A model generated the notes under the pieces. The model was not told where the DNA came from, did no database searches, and was given only the letters and a program-made list of their open reading frames with translations. Source: Cycas panzhihuaensis (taxonomy: Eukaryota; Cycadophyta). From it: a stretch of DNA of 64,000 nt. Positions 32,745-45,879 of this stretch are shown piece by piece (position 1 is the stretch's first letter; each line of letters begins with the position of its first letter). The position numbers and the translations under genes are program-made. Where the stretch lies: contig CM041465.1 in the NCBI GenBank assembly GCA_023213395.1, forward strand, positions 183,899,741 through 183,963,740, read 5' to 3'.

Positions 32745-35700
32745 CTAGTTTGCCAAAAAGTCAGCAACTTTGTTACTTTCTCTCAGTGTGCGCCTTATAC
32801 AGACTTCTGCTAGTCCCTTAATAGTGTCCTTAGCATCATTGATTATGGACTGGAATCTCCAGTCCGGAAGGGCCATGCCTTGCAGTGAATTTATGACTAC
32901 ATCTGAATCTCCCTCAATTACCAGTCGTTGAATGCCTCCTTCGAGTGCTAAATCAAGAGCTTTAAGCATAGCGTGCATTTCTGCATAGCGGTTCGTTTGG
33001 TGCTTGTAGTAATCTGCAAAGGCCCAAATGGGGGTGCCATTGTTGTCTCTACAAATTCCCCCTCCCCCATCTTCTCTGGGGTTCCCCTTTGCCACACCGT
33101 CAAAGTTGATTTTAATCCAGGGCCCCACCGGTGGCATCCAACTACTGCATCTAGCTTTTACAATCTCATATACAAGTTCTATGCCCCACTTAAGTAGAAT
33201 CCTATTCTCTGTCTGGGTTGTATGCTTCTCCCTAGTGTTTCTAACATTCTCCCTTATGTCCATACAGATTTTATTGAAGGTGGTAAACTGGTCCATCTGA
33301 TTCCCCTGAAAGATTGTTCGGTTTCTCTCTTTCCAAATATTCCACGCTAGTATCGGAAGTGCACTCTTCCAAATACAGCTTAAGATTATACTTCTGAATG
33401 GGCTTTGCCAAGCAAGCCATAGGTCAGCAATATTTTCTTAGAAGGTCCAGCAAACCTCCAGTTTCTTTAGCAGTATCCTCCATACCTCCCTTGTAAATGA
33501 ACACTCAAGGAAGATATGGTCTATGGATTCCTCTTCTTTGCAGCATAGTATACACCTATTGGGCAGTAGAAACCCTCTCTTTTTGAGGTTATCTACGGTG
33601 AGTATTTTATTCCTCAAACATGTCCACTAAAAAATTGCTATCTTGGGGATAAGAGGGAGCTTCCAAACACCTTCTAATATTGGATTCCTCTGGTTCCCTC
33701 TCATTAAACATAAGTAGTGGTACCCCTATTTAGCAGTGTATTTCCTAGACGAGATCAAGGGCCACACAACCAAATCCGGTGAAGGCGTTCTAGGGATATA
33801 ACTTTTTCCTAGAATCCTTTGGATCTTGTAAGGTCCCTCTTGTAGACTACACTCGTCTTGGATTTCCTCAAAGTTTCTCTAATTCTTATTTCTTCCACTC
33901 CTGATCCAGTAGTCTTTTACGTGTAATCCATAATGCTTGACCCAAGGGCCCTGGATAGGCGCTAAGTCAGGGTATTTCTTTAGAGCCTTGTCACAGCACC
34001 ATGCATCCTCCCAGAACCTTATGGAGTTGCCATCTCCCAATCTCCATTTCAGGCCTTCCCTGATAGCTTTCTAAGCTTTTAGAATACTCCTCTAGACGGT
34101 TGAACCAATCAGCGAGGTAGTGTTTTCTATGAGAGAGTCCCCTTGAATATATTTTTGTGATAGAATCTTCTCCCATAGTCTCTCTCCTCTTTTGATTAAT
34201 CACCAGCCCAACTTTGCCCCGAGAGCAACATTGAAGGATGAAATCCTTTTAAGATTGAGACCTCCAGCCCATTTCAGAGTATAAACTTTGTTCCAGCTTA
34301 CCAGATGTATCCTATCTTTATTCTCTACCCCTGACTAAAGGAATCTCTTATGGATGGATTCGATAATGTCTGAGATTCCAGGTGGTAGTATGAAGATGGA
34401 TATCCAAAAGTCTGGGATGCTATGAAGCGTAGAAGCTACTAACTGGAGCTTCCTAGAGAGACTTAAGAGGGCACCTTTCCAGCTAGCCAGCTTCCTTTGC
34501 ATTCTATTAATGAGGGGGTTCCACATTTCCTTGGTCATCTTTCCTACAAAGAGAGGCAAGCTGAGGTAAGTTGTGGGGAGCTTCTTAATACCCATCCCTA
34601 AAATCCTATTGATCCTACCTTGGGTACGGCCCAGGGTATTTCTGAAGTAGACATTACTCTTGTTCAAACTTATCTTCTAGTTCATGGCCCACTCGAAGTA
34701 TCCCAAGATCTCCTTAAATTTAGATGCCTCTCTTATGGCAACCTTCCCTAAGAGGATATTATCATCCACGAATTGGTGGTGGACCGCATTATCCACCCTT
34801 GATGTCAGTTTTATTCCATTTATAATCCCTTGCCTCGTAGTTGACTCCAGGGTTCTACCCAACAATTCAGCCATCATAATGTATAGGAAGGGAGAGAGGG
34901 GATCACCCTGTCTCAGCCCCCTAGAACCTGGGAAAAAACTGGAAGATGAGCCATTGATAATAACTGAGAATTGTGGATTGCCTATACATAGCTTAATCCA
35001 AGACCGCTAAGGTTCCCCAAAGCCAAATGCCTCTAGACAATCTAGAAGGCACTCCGAGGAGACCCTATCAAAGGCCTTCGTGAGGTCAATCTTGATGAGC
35101 ATTGCGGGCTCCTTCCTTTCTATGACCAAGTGAGTTGTTTCATGAACTACTATAAAACCATCATAGATCTCTCTACCCTGGAGAAAATCGTCTTGGTTTT
35201 GGGAGATAATATTTGGCATAATTTTCTTTAGTCTATTGACTAAGACCTTGGTTATAATCTTGTATTTGACATTGCAAAGACTAATGGGACGAAACTCTTC
35301 CATTCTTTTTGCCCCTTCTTTCTTAGGGATGAGAACGAGGAATGTGGTCTACCATTCCTACATAATCTTATTATTTACATAAAACTCCTATAGAGCTTCC
35401 ATAAGGTCCTCCTTAATAATGTCCCAAAACTCCTGAAAAATCCCCAGCGGGAATCCATCGGGGCCCGAAGCTTTGTCTCTCTTCATGCTAAAGAGAGCCA
35501 TCCTAACTTCTTCCTAACTTCACCAGACTGTGGATGTTTCTTAGGAAATCCTTCCTTCTGTCCTTATTGCCATCGTGTGGTTCAGTATATAAGTCCTTGA
35601 AGTATTCACTTGCCAACTCCTTCATGTCTTCTATTGAGCTTACTACTAAGCCATCTTTCCTTTGAAGACTGCTAATTCTGTTACTCACTCTATGTTTGGC

Positions 35701-36813
35701 TATGGTCATATGGAAAAATTTAGTGTTTCTATCACCTTCAGCCAACCATAGTGCCCTGGACTTTTGTCTCCAATGGATTTCCTCTCTGATGAGAATCTCC
35801 TCTAGGTTCTCAGCCAATTCCTTCTTTGTCTTATCTAGCTATAGGGATCTACCCACCTGTTGTATCCTGTCCTCTATTTCATTCAGGTCACGGATGGTTT
35901 TGTCCTTTAGTTCATGGATGTTTTGAAAAACTTCCTTGTTCCATACCTTTACTTGTCTTTTGACCCAATCTAGTTTCTTCGAGAATTTGTACATTATATA
36001 GCCACAAATTTGAACTCCCCACCATTCCTTAATCTTCTTTCAAAAATTAGGGTGTCGAAGTCACATTAGTTCGAACCTGAAAGAGGATCTAATATATTTT
36101 CCCAGGTTTGAAAATTAAAATAAGAGAGGTGAATGGTCAGAACTAATCCTCGGTAGGGCCTCCAGGGTGAAGTCCTTATAGCACCACAACCAATCATAGT
36201 TGACCAACACCCTATCCAATTTTATTTGTATTAAGTCATCCCCCAAACACTTATTGGACCAGGTAAATGAAGCACCCATGAGCTTAACATCCTCTAGGCC
36301 CCCCTACTATAGGAAGTTACCGAACTTACTTATGCTACTAGTCCAGCCAACAGTGCCGCCTCTCTTATCCCCTAGACACAACACCGAGTTGAAGTCCCCC
36401 GCCAACAGCCATGGTTCTCGGCAGTCCCTGTGGGCCACTAGTAATCTATCCCAAAGCCTCTTCCTAACCTCTTGAAAATTTGGGGCATAGATATTTGTGG
36501 CTAGCTATTTAAGGTTGTTGCTTTTATTTATTAACCATACCGATATAAAGGATTCCTCAACTAGAAAGATTTCTCCTGACCACATCATCAGATTCCATAG
36601 TACCATTAAGCCCCTAACTCCTTGAGCATAGTTAATCTCTATGCCCTCGGTGCTCCTCCAAATTTTGTTCCTGATTTTTAGTCCATTCTCCTTGCTTAGC
36701 TTAGTTTCCCGCAAGAACATCAAATCTAGGTGGTATCTATTCCTCATGTCCCTAATAATTCTTTGTTTCGAGGGGGCATTAAGTCCCCTGACATTCCACG
36801 ATATAATTTTCAT
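32745..36813 (-). pseudogene. LINE b ORF2 (endonuclease, reverse transcriptase, RNase H), broken
   Basis: Starts MKIISWNVRGLNAPSKQR at 36813. Endonuclease residues are all visible: Asn in SWNVRG, Glu in RETKL, Asp and Asn in AGDFNSVL (near 36400) and SDHSPL (near 36150). RT includes FRPISLCNVKYKIITKVL (35290-35240), KIDLTKAFDRVS (about 35090) and the catalytic FVDDN (near 34765). RNase H (33190-32745) has NFDGVAKGN, YAEMHAMLKAL and IEGDSDVV, so the catalytic Asp, Glu and Asp are intact in an uninterrupted 183-codon frame. Stops near 36505, 36300, 35500, 35007 and 34677, with several between 34335 and 33300, prevent a full product. The protein would nick the target and copy the LINE RNA in place. 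Confidence 0.92.
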
Positions 36814-36829
36814 CTTTTCTTCCTTTACT

Positions 36830-38764
36830 TCCAGACTTCAGCGATTTCACCTTTCGATGGATCTCAGCCTTCTGTTCTAGATCTAAGATTAGGCCCTTCT
36901 AGAAAGACATCCTTTAAAGTTTTCTGGTTACCTTGATCCACTTGGGTAGCCACTTCTTTTTCTCTTAGTAATTTCAAAGTTGGCCTCCCCACCCTCTTCT
37001 CAGTGCCCACATCCGGCTACTTCTTTTGGGACATAACCGGTTGTGCTAAGGTATCTAGGGCTGACGTCCCTAGTTCCTCTGAAGTGGACATCACAAGCTC
37101 TTCATTTCAACCACCACCACCGGTTCTCGATTCTTTATCGCCTTCTCTTCAAAGATCCAAGAGGAATCCTTTCTATACAGGGGGGGCATGCCCAGCCCCA
37201 CCATAGCCTCCATACCACGTTTCCTCTGTGGCTTGGGCATGTGTACTAAAGTAAATTAGGCCGAAGAAGCTGCCCCAACTGGGATAAAGGCCCCTATGCC
37301 ATCCTTTCCATCCGGGGTCCTCGGGGCCACTAGATCCTGGACAACCTGCTCCTCTTCCTCTAAGAGCATGTCTTCCTCATTGGGGTCAAAACCCAGGTTC
37401 AGATGAGGGGTATTATGTAGTTCTGGAGGAGGGCTAACATAGCCCTCCATGGTTACAATAGCCTCCATTTGGCCTAGGCTTTCTTGTGCCTGCCCTTCCT
37501 CCCTTACCTTCCTGGAGTCTGAAGCCTCTTGGGATTTCGGCTCTAAGGGAACCTCTTGGTTCTCATCCTTTGAGAGTCATACACCGGCACTTCAAGGTGT
37601 GTCCCGAGTTTCTACAGATGGAGCATCTAAAATGCTCCATCTCATAAAATAAGGACTATGCCCAGCTCCCATCCACTGTGTCCATCCATATATCATCTAG
37701 AAGGGGTTTATCAATCTGGACTATGGCACAAAACCTAGCATTATGAGTATGCTTCTATTCTTGTCATTGAATCTATTACTAAAAGAGGTCCCATCGCTTT
37801 TACTATTCCTTTTAACACTTTGGGGTTCCAATGATGTAAGGGAAGACCTGGTAATTAGATCCATTTAAGAGCTTGTTTAATTTTGGGAACAGAGGGATCA
37901 AAGTCCCTATGCCATTTTTTGAGAGATAAGGCCTTTCTGTCGAGTATCCATGGGGCCCTTAAGAGAATACTGGACATGTCCTCATAAGAAAAAAATTTAA
38001 ATAGCATGCAACCCTTTGGCATGGCTATTACTTCCACATTGCCCACCGTTTTCCATTTTATCCTCATCTAGTTTATGATGGTTTCCAGCCCTGGTCTAGG
38101 TCTAAAGAATCTACCGACAAGGCAGTTCTCCCAATGTTTCTTAGTTTTCTCCACTAGAGCCTGAGGAATTTTTAGTGTGACCTTATTATCCTAAATCTTA
38201 GGTGTTAAGTCAAATGTTTCCTCCTCATTTGTTTTCAAAGCATCACAGTAGGATCTCCCTAGTGACATGTTAGGATTCTGGTTATGGTTTTGATAATTAT
38301 GGTCCTTATCCATATTTGTAAGATTGTAAACTATAAAGAAAAAACCCCAAGCAAGGGTAACAGAGACATACCATGGCCCTTGGCACTATAGGTGACTCAA
38401 CCTCTAGCTTCCTCTCTATTTTATCATTCTTCTCATGATTCAGGAGGCTGCCATTCATGTCCTTCTTTAGGCATCCTTTGTCTCCAAACAGAACATTTCT
38501 ATTCCTTTCAAATCTGTGCAGGAGGCTGTAGGATCTCTCCATGGCCTATCTTCCCCTCGTCATTGCTTGCTCATGGGGATAGCTCGCCCCAATGCAGTCT
38601 CTAGGCCCAGTCTGGGTGATCATGCCTGCGCCGTTCAAGGGATGCCATAGCATCCTGGTCTTCAGGAATTCTCCTCGCGCTGCCACCCGTTCCGTGGACA
38701 ACCCTAGCCTACAACAGAAATCGCCTCCACCATTTGAAATTGTCTCCTTATCATCCACTCCCAT
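36830..38764 (-). pseudogene. LINE b ORF1 (DUF4283 RNA-binding domain, zinc knuckle), broken
   Basis: The first ATG (38764) lies right at the 5' end of the element (MGVDDKETISNGGGDFCC). A DUF4283-type domain spans about 38195-37880: VTLKIPQALVEKTKKHWENC, LVGRF, then KGCMLFKFFSYEDMSSILLR. A knuckle CSICRNSGHTLKC lies at about 37590-37630, with one fewer residue than the usual spacing. An acidic tail (NEEDMLLEEEEQ) follows near 37370. The protein would coat the LINE RNA. Stops near 38546, 38306, 38190 and 37855 break it. Some of the N-terminal 38300-38764 stretch may be untranslated leader. Confidence 0.8.
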
Positions 38765-38765
38765 G

Positions 38766-38782
38766 TTAGGAGTCTTTTATTT
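38766..38782. repeat. Target-site duplication, right copy, of LINE b
   Basis: Exact copy of 32483-32499 at the 5' end of the minus-strand LINE. Confidence 0.9.
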
Positions 38783-41470
38783 GAATGAGACTTGACACCT
38801 TGATATATAAACTACTTCTTTCTTAATATTATTTCTTTCTAGTCATATTCTAAATATTAAAGTAGGTGACTTTCTACTATCCTTTAGGTTGAGAGTGGCT
38901 TTCTTTTTTTACTTTCACCTCTAAGTGTAGGAACTCATCATAATGGGAAATAGGAATCCCTAGGCCATTTGTCCTTATGAATGGATCATCATCGGGTTAG
39001 GGAGTCCTTAGTGACTAACCCTTAATAGGGTCATTAATCTAGGGTCTAACCTCTCCTATATCCCCACACTCATTAGTCCTCTAAATCTTTAGCTTGTATG
39101 ACATAAATTACTCCTTTTTAGGTGTGAATAAAGATCTAGGTTAGAATTTTATTCATAGGAAGGCTTTTTTCATAGAAATAAAGGAAACCTAGGATATTTA
39201 CTTTAGAGTATAGACCCCCAATAATCTTTTCACCTATTAGAAAGTTTATTTGTGACCTCCCCAAAGTTAAGGGAACTCTTGCTTGACTTGTTTGATTGAT
39301 TTGGGTATTAATGGTTATTAGGTTTTGTTTTATTTTGTTATGTATATGTGAAGTAGTTTAATTTAAAAGTTAAGTTTAATTTCCATATTTTTTATCTAGC
39401 ATATAAGTAGAGACCTCTTCAAAGAGGTTTGTTGAAAGGTCCACCTTTAAGACATATCACCTTAGTTTCATTTCACATAGATCTAATAAGTGATTGGCCC
39501 CAAAATGTAGAATGAATTTTTCACCAATATTTTGAATTGAATTACTACATATGACCACTACCAAATCATAGATCTCAAAGCACTATGATATATTTATTTT
39601 TAAAAACTAGATACCAGATCATCCTATAGTAGCTCTAACTCATATAATACCATATGACCAAGAGCTAGTTGATAAGGGGCTTCACTGTAGACTTTAAATT
39701 GCTTTCTAATTCAATTCAATATCACTTGAATTTTGTAAAAATAAACATTATTTTTAACTAAAGATGATAGTTAAATATTCCTTCTAATGGCATAAGCGAT
39801 GAATAAACCCTCCTCAAAAATTAAAATTTTGACATAATTAAAGTTGATTTTCCAAAACACTTGATACCATAACATTATTAATCTATCAATGATCAAAATG
39901 ATAGGTCATTACATGGATTTTCATGTAAAAATACTCAATGGGCATGTAAAAAATAATGATTATGCTTCTCTCATCCTGCTCGATCTGCGCTATGAGCAAA
40001 TATCTTCTTAAGTAATGAAAGTAATTGGGTTTTCTTCACTTTATACAATTCTTAGATAGTCATTAATGGCTTATTTATACTACTTTTGGTCTCATTGAGG
40101 CTTCTCTGATGGTTTTTAGGCTAGCATGGCATTCTAACCAATGGCATTGGTATGCAGCCCCTCTACATGGTATTTTCTTTATTGTCAGTTATGTATGATT
40201 TAACTATTTAAAATATCATATGCAAGTATTTACTTTATTGGTTATGAGATGCATTATCATCTAAAAAACCAATTGTATCTAGCTATAATGTCACTCGTTC
40301 AATATTTCTTTCATCCTATATTCCAATGATGTCTATTTTGATCTATGTTTCTAGCATTTCTTATTGCTAGTGTGTAGCATCAATGTGGGCATCTTAGTAA
40401 TTATAACATCACTGGAATAATTAAGATAGTATAATGATTCATTTTGGTAATTAATTGATCAAAATTGATAAAAATTTGATCATATTTACACTTGATTATC
40501 ACTCGTTAGAGTTATAAGTTGCCACAACATAAATATGTAGATATCTAAAGGATATCTACAGTTTAAAAGCTTTAGATTATATTATATACAATATTCTCTA
40601 TTTAATAAAATACTTTGTCGATGGTTTTTAAAAAAAATACTTAACACTTTTGTTTTATCAACCTTTAACACTAAGGTTTTAATGGAGTCTTATTCAATTA
40701 GAGGTCTAATACTATCTTTTATCATTTGTGTATGTCACTTTAGTAGTAGTTTATTTTAATAGTAATCCATCATCTTCTTCACAGTGATTTCAATGTCCTT
40801 ATTAACAACATTTATAATTCTTTAATAAGAGGTCCATTAATTAGAGGTATTTTTAAAAATTTATTGGCTCTAATATCATTACATTTTCTAGTGCATATAC
40901 ATTTATTTGCATGTATGTTAATTTATCTACTTGTATGTGTCTCTCTCAATCTGCATGTAGGTCTTTTCGGTTTGCATGTAGATAGTAAACAAAAGGGTAA
41001 AATTCTCATTACAATGAGCCATTTTCCTATATCAAAAGTTATTATATGCATCTAGCATGTTAGTGAAAAATTGTGTATGCAAATCATATAGTTTTACAAT
41101 TTAATTTTAAATTTTTAATGCTAGACAATAAATGAAACCATACTTAAATGTATGAACAAGTTTCTTCAACTTATAAAGATTAAACATAAATCTTTATACA
41201 ATCATTTGTAGCTTATTATTGGATTCTCTGCCTTGAAGAAAGTTACTAATTTTGTCTGCTCAACAATATTTAGATATTTATATTTAAAAATAGATATTAT
41301 AAGGGAGTGTCTCTACATGAATACCTACGAACCTATACCTACTTCAATAAATCCCTACAACATGCATCCTAAATTTGTCTAAAAGACTAAATTTATTAAC
41401 CTAAAAAATAAAATTACAACATGTTAAAATCTAATATCCATCAATAATTATAGTATATAGACAGCTACGA
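38783..41470. other. No gene recognised; AT-rich DNA, possibly interior of a minus-strand LTR element
   Basis: No coding domain supported on either strand. If the primer-site-like sequence at 41471 is real, this would be the interior of a minus-strand element, but no gag or pol phrase could be read. Confidence 0.45.
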
Positions 41471-41485
41471 TCTACTTTGATACCA
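41471..41485 (-). promoter_or_regulatory. Possible primer binding site, minus strand
   Basis: The minus strand reads TGGTATCAAAGTAGA, similar to the Met-initiator primer site and to the site at 20271. It abuts a TG at 41486 that would be the end of an LTR. Confidence 0.45.
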
Positions 41486-42038
41486 TGTAATACTGTTAAA
41501 ATAATAGGAATGAAGATCTAACTAAAGGAGGATTAACTACACAATTAATATGAAAATTAATTTCATATAATTGATAAAATCTTAAACTAACATCATCTCT
41601 CATTAAGATTTACAATGCATAATACATGTATAAATATAAAACTAAAACAAAATCTAAATTCTAACTAAATAACATATGTGATGTGAGGGTTATAACCATC
41701 AATGACTCATCATTAACATAAACATTTAATTAAATCTAAACCTCATACAATAAAAATTTTAATGTGAGTCTCATAATCCAAAGTTGTGAGCCATAAATAA
41801 ATGTTAATGTCAATATATATCTCTACAGGAGCATAAATACACTAGTAGAAGGCTATAATTTCTTATACCCATGCAAAATCATAAATATATTAGTAGAAAT
41901 GTGCATTATTGAGATATATAGATCAACATATTTTATTATCTTATCACAAGGCATAATGACACATATACATTAAAATTACCAAGGGAGTTGGGAGTCAAGG
42001 AATGGAATATGTTAAAATCAATATATGTTGAAATTACA
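41486..42038 (-). repeat. Possible minus-strand LTR (~553 bp)
   Basis: On the plus strand it runs from TGTAATACTG to GAAATTACA, giving a TGTAAT...ATTACA inverted end pair with TG...CA. No partner LTR was found and the outer end was chosen only by this match, so the length is uncertain. Confidence 0.3.
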
Positions 42039-42899
42039 TACATAAAAATCATCACTAAGATATTAAGAGGATAATATTATTTATTGAGAGAATATTTATT
42101 TTTTAATAGTATTCTTTTTTTTTTTAAATTTAGATAATATTTATTATTTTAAATTTAAAATATTCACTTTGCAAGCTATTCATAAGGGTAGGCATTAAAA
42201 TTAGCTACATATATCAGTTCTCATCATTATTAATTTTGTTGGATTATATATTTGTCTACTTTTGAAATGATTAGCCACATAACATATTCTATAGCCATAT
42301 AACCTATTTTTTAAATTCCAGAAGGTGATTAAGGGAATCGAGGGGTATTTATGAGATTTTTTATTCAACTTTGATGATAAAATTTGGTCATTCAATATCC
42401 AATTTTAGAATATATTTTAAATTTTATGCATTGTTTTAAAATATTTAAATCTATGTATAGATTTTAGGAAAAGGAAATTATTAAATTATAAAACCCATTT
42501 ATAATAGAAAAAAGGGAGAAAAACGAACACTAAGCTACATTATCATAGTTGTTAATGAGGCCAATACTAACAACTCAACCATATTATAGTAGATTCTAGG
42601 TCAGTAGTTATAAACCATCACTAACTCCACAATACCATGCCTAATAGATTAGCTAATATATTAGTAGGTTTTAAGGATTCAAATATAGAGAATAAGATAA
42701 TAAATTATATTAGTGATATTCAAGATAAAAGTTAACAAAATGGAACTCACCATAGTCAATAAATCAACTAATACTGTGTAAGGCATTCTAATGAAGTACT
42801 TCGAAAATATTTAATACTTATGGAACAAAGAGTCACAAGATTCTAGACATATTTTAACTACTTATAATCTATGTATTCATATATCGAGAAAGAGTTTAA
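42039..42899. other. No gene recognised; AT-rich DNA
   Basis: No coding or repeat feature supported on either strand. Confidence 0.5.
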
Positions 42900-44220
42900 A
42901 AATAACACCTTACATAAAGGAGGAAATCCAAACAAATAAGGGGCATATATGTGAGAAAAAAATGTAGATCACACCAAAGTAAGATGTTATAGATGAAGAG
43001 ACTAGCGGTGAGGAAGTTAAAGACAAATTGATCACAATGCATGAACTTAGTGAAGAGGATTCAACATTAAAATAAGATGAATAGATATTATCAAAAGGAT
43101 AAAAATAAGACACCAACTCTATTGAAGGATTTAAGGCAAAATAAAATGATTTATGGAATGATTGCTTAGTAGGCAAAGATGATTACAATTGAGGAGACCC
43201 TAAACATAGAGCCAAACCTAGAAGGGATCATGCCATAGATGTCTCTTTCAACCATAACTAGAATTATCCCATAAGGCACCCTCGAGCTATGTGGATTCAT
43301 TAAGAAGCAACTAATTACAATCTCAGTTGATTTAAGAAGTACTAATAATTTTATAGATAGGACTGTAGTGTAGTATTTTAAACTCTTTCTAATAAAAACC
43401 CTAAGGTTTCATATTTAAGTGTAGGAAGATAGTTCATTTAAGGCAAAGGGATGTTAGAAAGACTCAAGCTTAATATTAAATATAAGACCATTGCTAAAGA
43501 CTTCTACATAGTAGGTGTTAAAGTTTGTAATATAATCTTAAGAAGATAGTGGCTAAGGAAGATTATGACACTAAAAAATAATTTGGACAAAATATTTATA
43601 ATGTATAAGTAAGATGGAAAAATTATCACTTTATATGGGGAATGACCAAAAAAAACTCAAGTTATATCTTGCCATCAAATGTAAAAATTAATAAGAGAAG
43701 AATCATTTATAGAAGTTCAAGATCATATAAAATAATAAGTAGATAAACATTATATAGAACAAAAAATTATAGACAATGTCTAAGTTTATGTTTGTATATA
43801 GCCGTATAAATAGGCATTACTCAAAGGGATGCAAAGGAAAAAGTTCAATCCTAAATACTATGGACCTTATGAAGTAAAACAAAAGATTAGTAGTATTACT
43901 TATACCTTAAAGCTTTTAAAATCCAATCAAATATATAATGCTTTTTATCTTTCATGTTTAAAGAAAAAGATTAGAGAATTCACACTTGTACAGATTAAGA
44001 TTATACTTCTAGTTGAAGTAGAAAAGTTAATTCCCATTCCAAAATCTATATTATAGGTCTATAATTAACAATTATACACTAAGAAGATTCAAGAGTACCT
44101 TATTAAATTGAAGTACTTGTTAGTAAAAAATGTTACATGGGAGCTAATGACAATCCTCAAATAGCTTTTAGAACTATAGACTACGATGTTCGAGACAAAC
44201 TGCATTAAAAAGAGAGGACT
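42900..44220 (+). pseudogene. Ty3/gypsy chromovirus remnant (gag/protease and chromodomain end) with internal deletion
   Basis: Protease-region phrases are readable at about 43230-43480 (ELCGFIKKQLITISVD, then RSTNNFID, where DSG has become DLR) and a degraded NIILRRWLR-like stretch near 43520. At 43829-44056 the frame KKFNPKYYGPYEVKQKISSI and FYLSCLKKKI is the integrase C-terminal part. It continues out of frame into a chromodomain (KIQEYLIKLKYLLVKNVTWE, about 44085-44145). RT, RNase H and the integrase core are absent although they should lie between. The final PPT-like AAAAAGAGAGGACT ends at 44220. Confidence 0.75.
44207..44220 (+). promoter_or_regulatory. Polypurine tract of gypsy chromovirus remnant
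   Basis: AAAAAGAGAGGACT, purine-rich and immediately before TGTGATGGACC, the likely LTR start. Confidence 0.6.
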
Positions 44221-44395
44221 TGTGATGGACCTAAGATTTTAATTAATTAGGATTTATATTTTATTTATTAGACAGGTAAGGTTGTGACTTTTAGAAAATG
44301 ACCTTTTGAGATAGTATAAATATTAATCAATTATGTACTCTCATTATTATATTTTATCTATTTAATATTTTTTTGTTTTTTCTCAATAATTATAC
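44221..44395 (+). repeat. Probable start of 3' LTR of gypsy remnant; right end not defined
   Basis: TGTGATGGACC follows the purine tract. A TATA-like AGTATAAATATTA lies near 44314. No partner copy was found, so only the left boundary is supported. Confidence 0.45.
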
Positions 44396-44419
44396 ATGTG
44401 CATTATCTATTTATATTTT

Positions 44420-44580
44420 GACACTTAACATGTGTATGTGTGTGTCTATATATATACATATGCACACATATACAAATATCTATCTATCTATATATGTATG
44501 TATGTATATATATGTGTTTGTATATCTACACATACACACACACACATATATACATATACATAGAGAGAGAGAGAGAGAGA
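44420..44580. repeat. Compound microsatellite (TG/TA/TATC/CA/GA)
   Basis: Short runs of TG, TA, TATC, CA and finally (GA)n at about 44562-44580, the same ingredients as the 2.1-kb array at 29731-31841 but much shorter. Confidence 0.9.
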
Positions 44581-45324
44581 ATATTATATCAAGAATGCTA
44601 AATTTATGTTTGTTTCATATGGAAGGGGGCTTTATTCTTTTAATCTAAAGAAACACCTAGAACTAAGATAAAATCAAGGAAGGAATAAAGCTTATTTCTA
44701 TAAGAAAACTGTCACTATGAATAATAAAAGAATATCTATATGTATATACAATTGTTAGTCATATCAAAATATAATAAGATGAGAGTATTTATAGAAAGTA
44801 GCAAAGTTTCTTTCATGGAAAATTTAAGGTTCTTTTCTATAGTTTTCTTTACTAAATCAATCAAATATAAGATGTAAAATAAATCAAATAAGATATAAAG
44901 GCTCTTACTAGTTTGTTATGTGAGAAGCATCTTTACTTGATGATAAATGAGTGGATGAGACCATTTCTTATTAAATCTTCTTTCAACCTACAACACTACA
45001 CTAAAGGGAACTACAAGGTACTTATTATCTATTATGAAAAAACAAATAAAGGGTATATATGGGATTACCTCAAGATTAGGATAAGGTTATGTGAGTGTAC
45101 TTGATAATCATCTCAAAGTGATGAAATAAGAGAGAAAATAAGAGACATAAGAGGAATAAATAATTATGAAAGTGACATAAATGATTAAAGTAAATAATTA
45201 TAAGGGAGAGAAAATAAAATCAAATTATTATAAAGTCTCTAATAATAAAAATAGGTTGATCAACATATACTAGAGAAATAAATGATATTATAAGAAATAT
45301 TCTAAATAGCCACATTGATAATGC
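44581..45324. other. No gene recognised; AT-rich DNA
   Basis: No coding or transposon feature supported. Confidence 0.5.
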
Positions 45325-45344
45325 AAAAAGTACACAAAGAATTA
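45325..45344. repeat. Target-site duplication, left copy, of LINE c
   Basis: AAAAAGTACACAAAGAATTA recurs after the poly(A) at about 51497-51516. The first A residues merge with the tail, so at least 16 bp are diagnostic. Confidence 0.9.
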
Positions 45345-45879
45345 GGAAGAAGTAAATGTAATGGCTTTGAGAAGATGGAGAAATCTCAAAAAATTTCGGC
45401 GTTGAGTGGTCTGCGATCTCTGTAGTTTCGAGCATGATCGTGGCGCTAGGGTTACTCAATCCGTGGTCGCACGGGCCGCCCCAGTTGAACTGGATCGATG
45501 GCGTGAGCTCCATTCCGGCTTGGGCATCAACGCAGACTGGCGTTACCTCCTGTATGAAGGTCTGGTAAGGCGCTCGAGCGTGTTTTGAAGCGTGGAGCGT
45601 GGCGGCTTGTGGATGGTTTGGTAAGGTTTGTGGTGGCCGGAAGGAGCCTCGGGACCTTGGATCATTCTTTGCGGTGTCCGGTCGACGAGGAAGGCTTCCT
45701 TTCGAGGTCCGCCGAGTTTTTAAGGATTTTAGTGCTTGGGAGGCGCAGAGGATGACACGGAAGGTATCCCGTAATCGCCAAGAAAGAAGGGTATGACTAT
45801 CTGCAGATTCGTATTCTATGTTGAGTCATACCGTGCTTTTTCGACTTGTGAAAGTTTCTTGTTTTGCTACCAATATGAT

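Larger units (their letters stand above)
32500..38765 (-). mobile_element. LINE b: near-full-length plant L1 element, minus strand
   Basis: A 6.27-kb insertion bounded by a perfect 17-bp target duplication, with the poly(A) tail at its left end (a T run on the plus strand near 32496-32504). From right to left it holds ORF1 with a DUF4283-type domain and zinc knuckle, then ORF2 with AP-type endonuclease, RT, a zinc-binding RT tail and RNase H, then a 3' UTR with the conserved hairpin. Both ORFs carry multiple stops, many of them TAG, so it is inactive. It belongs to the same family as LINEs a and d. Confidence 0.95.

Noticed and set aside
39408-39430. Inverted repeat ACCTCTTCAAAGAGGT as a terminator or hairpin
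   Set aside because: Short stem, no associated transcript or conservation; likely chance.
39855-39875. TTGATACCA resembling a reverse primer site
   Set aside because: The next bases are TAACATT, with no TG LTR end, and no paired LTR was found.
44373-44648. 91-codon plus-strand frame
   Set aside because: Its core is the compound microsatellite at 44420-44580.
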